Of a stretch of 64,000 nucleotides of DNA, positions 50,001-63,094 are shown piece by piece. The stretch is from positions 620,001 through 684,000 of the forward strand of contig CAUIJY010000068.1 in assembly GCA_960531495.1 (NCBI GenBank), in the 5' to 3' direction. Positions within the stretch are counted from its first letter, which is position 1; each line of letters starts with the position of its first letter. The notes beneath the pieces are model-generated. The model was not told the DNA's origin. It did no database searches and saw only the letters and a list, made by a program, of their open reading frames with translations. The stretch comes from Zeus faber (taxonomy: Eukaryota; Chordata; Actinopteri; Zeiformes; Zeidae). The position numbers and the translations under genes were made by a program.

Positions 50001-52425
50001 TTTGAGTAAAGGTTTCTGTCATGACTCTGTAGGAACTGCTCAGATAGTGTAAATACTGTTATGAACTCATTTGTAATGGGAAAGTACTGTTTGCAAAAGA
50101 GTTTTTGGCACATCTAACAAGTTTTTCTGAAATTACGAGCATTTTCATAAAAACCTGCATGGATGGCAAACAAGGCATTTTCAGGCAATTTGAAGACTGA
50201 AGGGATGTTTTGAGTAAAGGTTTCTGTCATGACTCTCTAGGAACTGCTCAGATAGTGTAAATACTGTTATGAACTCATTTGTAATGGGAAAGTACTGTTT
50301 GCAAAAGAGTTTTGGCACATCTAACAAGTTTTTCTGAAATTACAAGCATTTTCATAAAAACCTGCATGGATGGCAAACAAGGCATTTTCAGGCAATTTAA
50401 AAACTGAAAGGATGTTTTGAGTAAAGGTTTCTGTCATGACTCTGTAGGAACTGCTCAGATAGTGTAAATACTGTTATGAACTCATTTGTAATGGGAAAGT
50501 ACTGTTTGCAAAAGAGTTTTTGGCACATCTAACAATTTTTTTCTGAAATTACGAGCATTTTCATAAAAACCTGCATGGATGGCAAACAAGGCATTTTCAG
50601 GCAATTTAAAAACTGAAAGGATGTTTTGAGTAAAGGTTTCTGTCATGACTCTGTAGGAACTGCTCAGATAGTGTAAATACTGTTATGAACTCATTTGTAA
50701 TGGGAAAGTACTGTATGCAAACGAGTTTTTGGCACATCTAACAAGTTTTTCTGAATTTATGAGCATTTTCATAAAAACCTGCATGGATGGCAAACAAGGC
50801 ATTTTCAGGCAATTTGAAGACTGAAGGGATGTTTTGAGTAAAGGTTTCTGTCATGACTCTCTAGGACTTGCTCAGATAGCGTAAATACTGTTATGAACTG
50901 ATTTGTAATGGGAAAGTACTGTTTGCAAAACAGTTTTTGGCACATCTAACAAGTTTTTCTGAAATTATGAGCATTTTCATAAAAACCTGCATGGATGGCA
51001 AACAAGGCATTTTCAGGCAATTTGAAGACTGAAAGGATGTTTTGAGTAAAGGTTTCTGTCATGACTCTCTAGGAACTGCTCAGATAGTGTAAATACTGTT
51101 ATGAACTCATTTGTAATGGGAAAGTACTGTTTGCAGAACAGTTTTTGGCACATCTAACAACTTTTTTCTGAAATTACGAGCATTTTCATAAAAACCTGCA
51201 TGGATGGCAAACAAGGCATTTTCAGGCAATTTGAAGACTGAAGGGATGTTTTGAGTAAAGGTTTCTGTCATGACTCTCTAGGACTTGCTCAGATAGTGTA
51301 AATACTGTTATGAACTGATTTGTAATGGGAAAGTACTGTTTGCAAAACAGTTTTTGGCACATCTAACAAGTTTTTCCGAAATCACGTGCAGTTTCATAAA
51401 AACCTGCATGGGTGGCAAACAAGGCATTTTCAGGCAATTTAAAGACTGAAAGGATGTTTTGAGTAAAGGTTTCTGTCATGACTCTCTAGGAACTGCTCAG
51501 ATAGTGTAAATACTGTTATGAACTCATTTGTAATGGGAAAGTACTGTTTGCAGAACAGTTTTTGGCACATCTAACAATTTTTTTCTGAAATTACGAGCAT
51601 TTTCACAAAAACCTGCATGGATGGCAAACAAGGCATTTTCAGGCAATTTAAAGACTGAAAGGATGTTTTGAGTAAAGGTTTCTGTCATGACTCTGTAGGA
51701 ACTGCTCAGATAGTGTAAATACTGTTATGAACTCATTTGTAATGGGAAAGTACTGTTTGCAAAAAAGTTTTTGGCACATCTAACAAGTTTTTCTGAAATT
51801 ATGAGCATTTTCATAAAAACCTGCATGGATGGCAAACAAGGCATTTTCAGGCAATTTGAAGACTGAAGGGATGTTTTGAGTAAAGGTTTCTGTCATGACT
51901 CTCTAGGACTTGCTCAGATAGTGTAAATGCTGTTATGAACTGATTTGTAATGGGAAAGTACTGTTTGCAAAACAGTTTTTGGCATATCTAACAAGTTTTT
52001 CCGAAATTACGTGCAGTTTCATAAAAACCTGCATGGGTGGCAAACAAGACATTTTCAGGCAATTTAAAGACTGAAAGGATGTTTTGAGTAAAGGTTTCTG
52101 TCATAACTCTGTAGGAACTGCTCAGATAGTGTAAATACTGTTATGAACTCATTTGTAATGGGAAAGTACTGTTTGCAGAACAGTTTTTGGCACATCTAAC
52201 AACTTTTTTCTGAAATTACGAGCATTTTCATAAAAACCTGCATGGATGGCAAACAAGGCATTTTCAGGCAATTTAAAGACTGAAAGGATGTTTTGAGTAA
52301 AGGTTTCTGTCATGACTCTCTAGGACCTGCTCAGATAGTGTAAATACTGTTATGAACTGATTTGTAATGGGAAAGTACTGTTTGCAAAAGAGTTTTTGGC
52401 ACATCTAACAAGTTTTTCTGAAATT
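47041..52425. repeat. ~6-kb right-domain duplication, copy A
   Basis: It matches 53079-59089 in order, with displacement rising in steps: 6038 bases, then 6455, then 6664. Shared private variants include GATAGTATAAATAC (47129 and 53167), TTTTCAGACAATTTG (47472 and 53510), TTTGTAATCGG (47780 and 54235), GGCACGTCTAAC (48442 and 54897), TACTGATATG (49430 and 55885), ACTGTATGCAAACGAG (50710 and 57374), GATAGCGTAAATAC (50875 and 57539) and AATCACGTGC (51381 and 58045). The steps equal 2 and 1 monomers, so the copies differ by whole-unit gains or losses. Confidence 0.9.
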
Positions 52426-53078
52426 ATGAGCATTTTCATAAAAACCTGCATGGATGGCAAACAAGGCATTTTCAGGCAATTTAAAGACTGAAAGGTTGCT
52501 TTGAGTAAAGGTTTCTGTCATACATCTGTAGGAACTGCTCAGATAGTGTAAATACTGTTATGAACTGATTTGTAATGGGAAAGTATTGTTTGCAAAACAG
52601 TTTTTGGCACATCTAACAAGTTTTTCTGAAATTACGTGCAGTTTCATAAAAACCTGCATGGGTGGCAAACAAGGCATTTTCAGGCAATTTAAAGACTGAA
52701 AGGATGTTTTGAGTAAAGGTTTCTGTCATAACTCTGTAGGAACTGCTCAGATAGTGTAAATACTGTTATGAACTCATTTGAAATGGGAAAGTACTGTTTG
52801 CAGAACAGTTTTTGGCACATCTAACAACTTTTTTCTGAAATTACGAGCATTTTCATAAAAACCTGCATGGATGGCAAACAAGGCATTTTCAGGCAATTTA
52901 AAGACTGAAAGGATGTTTTGAGTAAAGGTTTCTGTCATGACTTTGTAGGAACTGCTCAGATAGTGTAAATACTGTTATGAACTCATTTGTAATGGGAAAT
53001 TACTGTTTGCAAAAGAGTTTTGGCACATCTAACAAGTTTTTCTGAAATTATGAGCATTTTCATAAAAACCTGCATGGA

Positions 53079-56000
53079 TGGCAAACAAGGCATTTTCAGG
53101 CAATTTGAAGACTGAAAGGATGTTTTGAGTAAAGGTTTCTGTCATGACTCTGTAGGAACTGCTCAGATAGTATAAATACTGTTATGAACTCATTTGTAAT
53201 GGGAAAGTACTGTTTGCAGAACAGTTTTTGGCACATCTAACAATTTTTTTCTGAAATTACGAGCATTTTCATAAAAACCTGCATGGATGGCAAACAAGGC
53301 ATTTTCAGGCAATTTAAAGACTGAAAGGATGTTTTGAGTAAAGGTTTCTGTCATGACTCTGTAGGAACTGCTCAGATAGTGTAAATACTGTTATGAACTC
53401 ATTTGTAATGGGAAAGTACTGTTTGCAAAAGAGTTTTTGGCACATCTAACAAGTTTTTCTGAAATTATGAGCATTTTCATAAAAACCTGCATGGATGGCA
53501 AACAAGGCATTTTCAGACAATTTGAAGACTGAAAGGATGTTTTGAGTAAAGGTTTCTGTCATGACTCTCTAGGAACTGCTCAGATAGTGTAAATACTGTT
53601 ATGAACTCATTTGTAATGGGAAAGTACTGTTTGCAGAACAGTTTTTGGCACATCTAACAACTTTTTTCTGAAATTACGAGCATTTTCATAAAAACCTGCA
53701 TGGATGGCAAACAAGGCATTTTCAGGCAATTTAAAGACTGAAAGGATGTTTTGAGTAAAGGTTTCTGTCATGACTTTGTAGGAACTGCTCAGATAGTGTA
53801 AATACTGTTATGAACTCATTTGTAATGGGAAAGTACTGTTTGCAAAAGAGTTTTTGGCACATCTAACAAGTTTTTCTGAAATTATGAGCATTTTCATAAA
53901 AACCTGCATGGATGGCAAACAAGGCATTTTCAGGCAATTTGAAGACTGAAAGGATGTTTTGAGTAAAGGTTTCTGTCATGACTCTCTAGGAACTGCTCAG
54001 ATAGTGTAAATACTGTTATGAACTCATTTGTAATGGGAAAGTACTGTTTGCAGAACAGTTTTTGGCACATCTAACAATTTTTTTCTGAAATTACGAGCAT
54101 TTTCACAAAAACCTGCATGGATGGCAAACAAGGCATTTTCAGGCAATTTAAAGACTGAAAGGATGTTTTGAGTAAAGGTTTCTGTCATGACTCCGTAGGA
54201 ACTGCTCAGATAGTGTAAATACTGTTATGAACTCATTTGTAATCGGAAAGTACTGTTTGCAAAAGAGTTTTTGGCACATCTAACAAGTTTTTCTGAAATT
54301 ATGAGCATTTTCATAAAAACCTGCATGGATGGCAAACAAGGCATTTTCAGGCAATTTGAAGACTGAAGGGATGTTTTGAGTAAAGGTTTCTGTCATGACT
54401 CTCTAGGACCTGCTCAGATAGTGTAAATACTGTTATGAACTCATTTGTAATTGGAAAGTACTGTTTGCAAAATAGTTTTTGGCACATCTAACAAGTTTTT
54501 CTGAAATTACAAGCATTTTCATAAAAACCTGCATGGATGGCAAACAAGGCATTTTCAGGCAATTTAAAGACTGAAAGGATGCTTTGAGTAAAGGTTTCTG
54601 TCATAAATCTGTAGGAACTGCTCAGATAGTGTAAATACTGTTATGAACTGATTTGTAATGGGAAAGTATTGTTTGCAAAACAGTTTTTGGCACATCTAAC
54701 AAGTTTTTCTGAAATTACGTGCAGTTTCATAAAAACCTGCATGGGTGGCAAACAAGGCATTTTCAGGCAATTTAAAGACTGAAAGGATGTTTTGAGTAAA
54801 GGTTTCTGTCATAACTCTGTAGGAACTGCTCAGATAGTGTAAATACTGTTATGAACTCATTTGTAATGGGAAAGTACTGTTTGCAGAACAGTTTTTGGCA
54901 CGTCTAACAACTTTTTTCTGAAATTATGAGCATTTTCATAAAAACCTGCATGGATGGCAAACAAGGCATTTTCAGGCAATTTGAAGACTGAAGGGATGTT
55001 TTGAGTAAAGGTTTCTGTCATGACTCTCTAGGACTTGCTCAGATAGTGTAAATGCTGTTATGAACTGATTTGTAATGGGAAAGTACTGTTTGCAAAACAG
55101 TTTTTGGCATATCTAACAAGTTTTTCCGAAATTACGTGCAGTTTCATAAAAACCTGCATGGGTGGCAAACAAGGCATTTTCAGGCAATTTAAAGACTGAA
55201 AGGATGTTTTGAGTAAAGGTTTCTGTCATAACTCTGTAGGAACTGCTCAGATAGTGTAAATACTGTTATGAACTCATTTGTAATGGGAAAGTACTGTTTG
55301 CAGAACAGTTTTTGGCACATCTAACAACTTTTTTCTGAAATTACGAGCATTTTCATAAAAACCTGCATGGATGGCAAACAAGGCATTTTCAGGCAATTTA
55401 AAGACTGAAAGGATGTTTTGAGTAAAGGTTTCTGTCATGACTGTAGGAACTGCTCAGATAGTGTAAATACTGGTATGAACTGATTTGTAATGGGAAAGTA
55501 CTGTTTGCAAAACAGTTTTTGGCACATCTAACAAGTTTTTCTGAAATTACAAGCATTTTCATAAAAACCTGCATGGATGGCAAACAAGGCAGTTTCAGGC
55601 AATTTTAAGACTGAAAGGATGCTTTGAGTAAAGGTTTCTGTCATAAATCTGTAGGAACTGCTCAGATAGTGTAAATACTGTTATGAACTGATTTGTAATG
55701 GGAAAGTATTGTTTGCAAAACAGTTTTTGGCACATCTAACAAGTTTTTCTGAAATTACGTGCAGTTTCATAAAAACCTGCATGGGTGGCAAACAAGGCAT
55801 TTTCAGGCAATTTAAAGACTGAAAGGATGTTTTGAGTAAAGGTTTCTGTCATAACTCTGTAGGAACTGCTCAGATAGTGTAAATACTGATATGAACTCAT
55901 TTGTAATGGGAAAGTACTGTTTGCAGAACAGTTTTTGGCACATCTAACAATTTTTTTCTGAAATTACGAGCATTTTCACAAAAACCTGCATGGATGGCAA

Positions 56001-59000
56001 ACAAGGCATTTTCAGGCAATTTAAAGACTGAAAGGATGTTTTGAGTAAAGGTTTCTGTCATGACTTTGTAGGAACTGCTCAGATAGTGTAAATACTGTTA
56101 TGAACTCATTTGTAATGGGAAAGTACTGTTTGCAAAAGAGTTTTGGCACATCTAACAAGTTTTTCTGAAATTACAAGCATTTTCATAAAAACCTGCATGG
56201 ATGGCAAACAAGGCATTTTAAGGAAATTTAAAGACTGAAAGGATGTTTTGAGTAAAGGTTTCTGTCATGACTCTCTAGGAACTGCTCAGATAGTGTAAAT
56301 ACTGTTATGAACTCATTTGTAATGGGAAAGTACTGTTTGCAGAACAGTTTTTGGCACATCTAACAATTTTTTTCTGAAATTACGAGCATTTTCATAAAAA
56401 CCTGCATGGATGGCAAACAAGGCATTTTCAGGCAATTTAAAGACTGAAAGGATGTTTTGAGTAAAGGTTTCTGTCATGACTCTCTAGGACTTGCTCAGAT
56501 AGTGTAAATACTGTTATGAACTGATTTGTAATGGGAAAGTACTGTTTGCAAAACAGTTTTTGGCACATCTAACAAGTTTTTCTGAAATTATGAGCATTTT
56601 CATAAAAACCTGCATGGATGGCAAACAAGGCATTTTCAGGCAATTTGAAGACTGAAAGGATGTTTTGAGTAAAGGTTTCTGTCATGACTCTCTAGGAACT
56701 GCTCAGATAGTGTAAATACTGTTATGAACTCATTTGTAATGGGAAAGTACTGTTTGCAGAACAGTTTTTGGCACATCTAACAACTTTTTTCTGAAATTAC
56801 GAGCATTTTCATAAAAACCTGCATGGATGGCAAACAAGGCATTTTCAGGCAATTTGAAGACTGAAGGGAGGTTTTGAGTAAAGGTTTCTGTCATGACTCT
56901 CTAGGAACTGCTCAGATAGTGTAAATACTGTTATGAACTCATTTGTAATGGGAAAGTACTGTTTGCAAAAGAGTTTTGGCACATCTAACAAGTTTTTCTG
57001 AAATTACAAGCATTTTCATAAAAACCTGCATGGATGGCAAACAAGGCATTTTCAGGCAATTTAAAAACTGAAAGGATGTTTTGAGTAAAGGTTTCTGTCA
57101 TGACTCTGTAGGAACTGCTCAGATAGTGTAAATACTGTTATGAACTCATTTGTAATGGGAAAGTACTGTTTGCAAAAGAGTTTTTGGCACATCTAACAAT
57201 TTTTTTCTGAAATTACGAGCATTTTCATAAAAACCTGCATGGATGGCAAACAAGGCATTTTCAGGCAATTTAAAAACTGAAAGGATGTTTTGAGTAAAGG
57301 TTTCTGTCATGACTCTGTAGGAACTGCTCAGATAGTGTAAATACTGTTATGAACTCATTTGTAATGGGAAAGTACTGTATGCAAACGAGTTTTTGGCACA
57401 TCTAACAAGTTTTTCTGAATTTATGAGCATTTTCATAAAAACCTGCATGGATGGCAAACAAGGCATTTTCAGGCAATTTGAAGACTGAAGGGATGTTTTG
57501 AGTAAAGGTTTCTGTCATGACTCTCTAGGACTTGCTCAGATAGCGTAAATACTGTTATGAACTGATTTGTAATGGGAAAGTACTGTTTGCAAAACAGTTT
57601 TTGGCACATCTAACAAGTTTTTCTGAAATTATGAGCATTTTCATAAAAACCTGCATGGATGGCAAACAAGGCATTTTCAGGCAATTTGAAGACTGAAAGG
57701 ATGTTTTGAGTAAAGGTTTCTGTCATGACTCTCTAGGAACTGCTCAGATAGTGTAAATACTGTTATGAACTCATTTGTAATGGGAAAGTACTGTTTGCAG
57801 AACAGTTTTTGGCACATCTAACAACTTTTTTCTGAAATTACGAGCATTTTCATAAAAACCTGCATGGATGGCAAACAAGGCATTTTCAGGCAATTTGAAG
57901 ACTGAAGGGATGTTTTGAGTAAAGGTTTCTGTCATGACTCTCTAGGACTTGCTCAGATAGTGTAAATACTGTTATGAACTGATTTGTAATGGGAAAGTAC
58001 TGTTTGCAAAACAGTTTTTGGCACATCTAACAAGTTTTTCCGAAATCACGTGCAGTTTCATAAAAACCTGCATGGGTGGCAAACAAGGCATTTTCAGGCA
58101 ATTTAAAGACTGAAAGGATGTTTTGAGTAAAGGTTTCTGTCATGACTCTCTAGGAACTGCTCAGATAGTGTAAATACTGTTATGAACTCATTTGTAATGG
58201 GAAAGTACTGTTTGCAGAACAGTTTTTGGCACATCTAACAATTTTTTTCTGAAATTACGAGCATTTTCACAAAAACCTGCATGGATGGCAAACAAGGCAT
58301 TTTCAGGCAATTTAAAGACTGAAAGGATGTTTTGAGTAAAGGTTTCTGTCATGACTCTGTAGGAACTGCTCAGATAGTGTAAATACTGTTATGAACTCAT
58401 TTGTAATGGGAAAGTACTGTTTGCAAAAGAGTTTTTGGCACATCTAACAAGTTTTTCTGAAATTATGAGCATTTTCATAAAAACCTGCATGGATGGCAAA
58501 CAAGGCATTTTCAGGCAATTTGAAGACTGAAGGGATGTTTTGAGTAAAGGTTTCTGTCATGACTCTCTAGGACTTGCTCAGATAGTGTAAATGCTGTTAT
58601 GAACTGATTTGTAATGGGAAAGTACTGTTTGCAAAACAGTTTTTGGCATATCTAACAAGTTTTTCCGAAATTACGTGCAGTTTCATAAAAACCTGCATGG
58701 GTGGCAAACAAGACACTTTCAGGCAATTTAAAGACTGAAAGGATGTTTTGAGTAAAGGTTTCTGTCATAACTCTGTAGGAACTGCTCAGATAGTGTAAAT
58801 ACTGTTATGAACTCATTTGTAATGGGAAAGTACTGTTTGCAGAACAGTTTTTGGCACATCTAACAACTTTTTTCTGAAATTACGAGCATTTTCATAAAAA
58901 CCTGCATGGATGGCAAACAAGGCATTTTCAGGCAATTTAAAGACTGAAAGGATGTTTTGAGTAAAGGTTTCTGTCATGACTCTCTAGGACCTGCTCAGAT

Positions 59001-59089
59001 AGTGTAAATACTGTTATGAACTGATTTGTAATGGGAAAGTACTGTTTGCAAAAGAGTTTTTGGCACATCAAACAAGTTTTTCTGAAATT
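53079..59089. repeat. ~6-kb right-domain duplication, copy B (3 monomers longer)
   Basis: Counterpart of copy A. It has about two more monomers in the interval 53600-54020 (an AACTTTTTTC unit and a CTTTG unit not in copy A), and a net one more near 56440-56870, where two monomers replace a single CTCTG/GCAAAAGAG unit of copy A. Small private changes in copy B include CATTTTAAGGAAATTT (56214) and GAAGGGAGGTTTTGAG (56865). Copy B then serves as the source of the next duplication at 59563. Confidence 0.88.
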
Positions 59090-59562
59090 ACGAGCAGTTT
59101 CATAAAAACCTGCATGGGGGGCAAACATGGCATTTTCAGGCAATTTAAAGACTGAAAGGATGTTTTGAGTAAAGGTTTCTGTCATGACTCTCTAGGACCT
59201 GCTCAGATAGTGTAAATACTGTTATGAACTGATTTGTAATGGGAATGTACTGTTTGCAAAACAGTTTTTGGCACATCTAACAAGTTTTTCTGAAATTACA
59301 AGCATTTTCATAAAAACCTGCATGGATGGCAAACAAGGCATTTTCAGGAAATTTAAAGACCGAAAGAATGTTTTGAGTAAAGGTTTCTGTCATGACTGTA
59401 GGAACTGCTCAGATAGTGTAAATACTGGTATGAACTGATTTGTAATGGGAAAGTACTGTTTGCAAAACAGTTTTTGGCACATCTAACAAGTTTTTCTGAA
59501 ATTACAAGCATTTTCATAAAAACCTGCATGGATGGCAAACAAGGCATTTTCAGGCAATTTAA
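57065..59562. repeat. 2498-bp tandem duplication, copy 1 (12 monomers)
   Basis: The rare ACTGTATGCAAACGAG at 57374 recurs 2498 bases later at 59872, followed in the same order by GATAGCGTAAATAC, AATCACGTGC and CAAGACACTTTCAGG (58710 and 61208). CAAGACACTTTCAGG is not in copy A of the 6-kb duplication, which has CAAGACATTTTCAGG at 52047. So the 2498-base duplication came after the 6-kb one. Confidence 0.92.
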
Positions 59563-60390
59563 AAACTGAAAGGATGTTTTGAGTAAAGGTTTCTGTCATG
59601 ACTCTGTAGGAACTGCTCAGATAGTGTAAATACTGTTATGAACTCATTTGTAATGGGAAAGTACTGTTTGCAAAAGAGTTTTTGGCACATCTAACAATTT
59701 TTTTCTGAAATTACGAGCATTTTCATAAAAACCTGCATGGATGGCAAACAAGGCATTTTCAGGCAATTTAAAAACTGAAAGGATGTTTTGAGTAAAGGTT
59801 TCTGTCATGACTCTGTAGGAACTGCTCAGATAGTGTAAATACTGTTATGAACTCATTTGTAATGGGAAAGTACTGTATGCAAACGAGTTTTTGGCACATC
59901 TAACAAGTTTTTCTGAATTTATGAGCATTTTCATAAAAACCTGCATGGATGGCAAACAAGGCATTTTCAGGCAATTTGAAGACTGAAGGGATGTTTTGAG
60001 TAAAGGTTTCTGTCATGACTCTCTAGGACTTGCTCAGATAGCGTAAATACTGTTATGAACTGATTTGTAATGGGAAAGTACTGTTTGCAAAACAGTTTTT
60101 GGCACATCTAACAAGTTTTTCTGAAATTATGAGCATTTTCATAAAAACCTGCATGGATGGCAAACAAGGCATTTTCAGGCAATTTGAAGACTGAAAGGAT
60201 GTTTTGAGTAAAGGTTTCTGTCATGACTCTCTAGGAACTGCTCAGATAGTGTAAATACTGTTATGAACTCATTTGTAATGGGAAAGTACTGTTTGCAGAA
60301 CAGTTTTTGGCACATCTAACAACTTTTTTCTGAAATTACGAGCATTTTCATAAAAACCTGCATGGATGGCAAACAAGGCATTTTCAGGCA

Positions 60391-61432
60391 ATTTGAAGAC
60401 TGAAGGGATGTTTTGAGTAAAGGTTTCTGTCATGACTCTCTAGGACTTGCTCAGATAGTGTAAATACTGTTATGAACTGATTTGTAATGGGAAAGTACTG
60501 TTTGCAAAACAGTTTTTGGCACATCTAACAAGTTTTTCCGAAATCACGTGCAGTTTCATAAAAACCTGCATGGGTGGCAAACAAGGCATTTTCAGGCAAT
60601 TTAAAGACTGAAAGGATGTTTTGAGTAAAGGTTTCTGTCATGACTCTCTAGGAACTGCTCAGATAGTGTAAATACTGTTATGAACTCATTTGTAATGGGA
60701 AAGTACTGTTTGCAGAACAGTTTTTGGCACATCTAACAATTTTTTTCTGAAATTACGAGCATTTTCACAAAAACCTGCATGGATGGCAAACAAGGCATTT
60801 TCAGGCAATTTAAAGACTGAAAGGATGTTTTGAGTAAAGGTTTCTGTCATGACTCTGTAGGAACTGCTCAGATAGTGTAAATACTGTTATGAACTCATTT
60901 GTAATGGGAAAGTACTGTTTGCAAAAGAGTTTTTGGCACATCTAACAAGTTTTTCTGAAATTATGAGCATTTTCATAAAAACCTGCATGGATGGCAAACA
61001 AGGCATTTTCAGGCAATTTGAAGACTGAAGGGATGTTTTGAGTAAAGGTTTCTGTCATGACTCTCTAGGACTTGCTCAGATAGTGTAAATGCTGTTATGA
61101 ACTGATTTGTAATGGGAAAGTACTGTTTGCAAAACAGTTTTTGGCATATCTAACAAGTTTTTCCGAAATTACGTGCAGTTTCATAAAAACCTGCATGGGT
61201 GGCAAACAAGACACTTTCAGGCAATTTAAAGACTGAAAGGATGTTTTGAGTAAAGGTTTCTGTCATAACTCTGTAGGAACTGCTCAGATAGTGTAAATAC
61301 TGTTATGAACTCATTTGTAATGGGAAAGTACTGTTTGCAGAACAGTTTTTGGCACATCTAACAACTTTTTTCTGAAATTACGAGCATTTTCATAAAAACC
61401 TGCATGGATGGCAAACAAGGCATTTTCAGGCA
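60391..61432. repeat. 1042-bp pentamer, copy 1 of nested duplication
   Basis: Five monomers including the TTTTTCCGAAATCACGTG unit (E-box-like CACGTG at 60545), a TCACAAAAACC unit (60768) and the CAAGACACTTTCAGG unit (61208). No differences from 61433-62474 were noticed on reading. The phase chosen here is arbitrary within the region of match, which begins near 60236. Confidence 0.88.
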
Positions 61433-62474
61433 ATTTGAAGACTGAAGGGATGTTTTGAGTAAAGGTTTCTGTCATGACTCTCTAGGACTTGCTCAGATAG
61501 TGTAAATACTGTTATGAACTGATTTGTAATGGGAAAGTACTGTTTGCAAAACAGTTTTTGGCACATCTAACAAGTTTTTCCGAAATCACGTGCAGTTTCA
61601 TAAAAACCTGCATGGGTGGCAAACAAGGCATTTTCAGGCAATTTAAAGACTGAAAGGATGTTTTGAGTAAAGGTTTCTGTCATGACTCTCTAGGAACTGC
61701 TCAGATAGTGTAAATACTGTTATGAACTCATTTGTAATGGGAAAGTACTGTTTGCAGAACAGTTTTTGGCACATCTAACAATTTTTTTCTGAAATTACGA
61801 GCATTTTCACAAAAACCTGCATGGATGGCAAACAAGGCATTTTCAGGCAATTTAAAGACTGAAAGGATGTTTTGAGTAAAGGTTTCTGTCATGACTCTGT
61901 AGGAACTGCTCAGATAGTGTAAATACTGTTATGAACTCATTTGTAATGGGAAAGTACTGTTTGCAAAAGAGTTTTTGGCACATCTAACAAGTTTTTCTGA
62001 AATTATGAGCATTTTCATAAAAACCTGCATGGATGGCAAACAAGGCATTTTCAGGCAATTTGAAGACTGAAGGGATGTTTTGAGTAAAGGTTTCTGTCAT
62101 GACTCTCTAGGACTTGCTCAGATAGTGTAAATGCTGTTATGAACTGATTTGTAATGGGAAAGTACTGTTTGCAAAACAGTTTTTGGCATATCTAACAAGT
62201 TTTTCCGAAATTACGTGCAGTTTCATAAAAACCTGCATGGGTGGCAAACAAGACACTTTCAGGCAATTTAAAGACTGAAAGGATGTTTTGAGTAAAGGTT
62301 TCTGTCATAACTCTGTAGGAACTGCTCAGATAGTGTAAATACTGTTATGAACTCATTTGTAATGGGAAAGTACTGTTTGCAGAACAGTTTTTGGCACATC
62401 TAACAACTTTTTTCTGAAATTACGAGCATTTTCATAAAAACCTGCATGGATGGCAAACAAGGCATTTTCAGGCA
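61433..62474. repeat. 1042-bp pentamer, copy 2 of nested duplication
   Basis: Second copy of 60391-61432, with CACGTG at 61587 and CAAGACACTTTCAGG at 62250. The match ends at about 62478, where the sequence reverts to the order seen after 58937. Its near-identity makes it one of the youngest events readable in the window. Confidence 0.88.
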
Positions 62475-63094
62475 ATTTAAAGACTGAAAGGATGTTTTGA
62501 GTAAAGGTTTCTGTCATGACTCTCTAGGACCTGCTCAGATAGTGTAAATACTGTTATGAACTGATTTGTAATGGGAAAGTACTGTTTGCAAAAGAGTTTT
62601 TGGCACATCAAACAAGTTTTTCTGAAATTACGAGCAGTTTCATAAAAACCTGCATGGGGGGCAAACATGGCATTTTCAGGCAATTTAAAGACTGAAAGGA
62701 TGTTTTGAGTAAAGGTTTCTGTCATGACTCTCTAGGACCTGCTCAGATAGTGTAAATACTGTTATGAACTGATTTGTAATGGGAATGTACTGTTTGCAAA
62801 ACAGTTTTTGGCACATCTAACAAGTTTTTCTGAAATTACAAGCATTTTCATAAAAACCTGCATGGATGGCAAACAAGGCATTTTCAGGAAATTTAAAGAC
62901 CGAAAGAATGTTTTGAGTAAAGGTTTCTGTCATGACTGTAGGAACTGCTCAGATAGTGTAAATACTGGTATGAACTGATTTGTAATGGGAAAGTACTGTT
63001 TGCAAAACAGTTTTTGGCACATCTAACAAGTTTTTCTGAAATTACAAGCATTTTCATAAAAACCTGCATGGATGGCAAACAAGGCATTTTCAGG

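Larger units (their letters stand above)
59563..63094. repeat. 2498-bp duplication, copy 2, with internal pentamer duplication
   Basis: The first part matches copy 1 at a displacement of 2498 bases, and the last part (62475-63094) matches 58935-59554 at 3540 bases. The 1042-base increase is a five-monomer tandem duplication inside this copy (about 60391-61432 and 61433-62474). Because that duplication is absent from copy 1, it is the younger event. The match to copy 1 ends at 63094, where TTCAGGAAATTT replaces TTCAGGCAATTT. Confidence 0.9.

Noticed and set aside
326-63087. Many minus-strand open frames of 61-90 codons with similar peptides (for example beginning MTETFTQNILSVFK)
   Set aside because: They are the monomer read on the reverse strand. 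The period of 208 leaves remainder 1 on division by 3, so the frame shifts and meets a stop after about one monomer. There is no codon-like pattern of variation: changes and T-tract length shifts fall freely. No known family is recognised.
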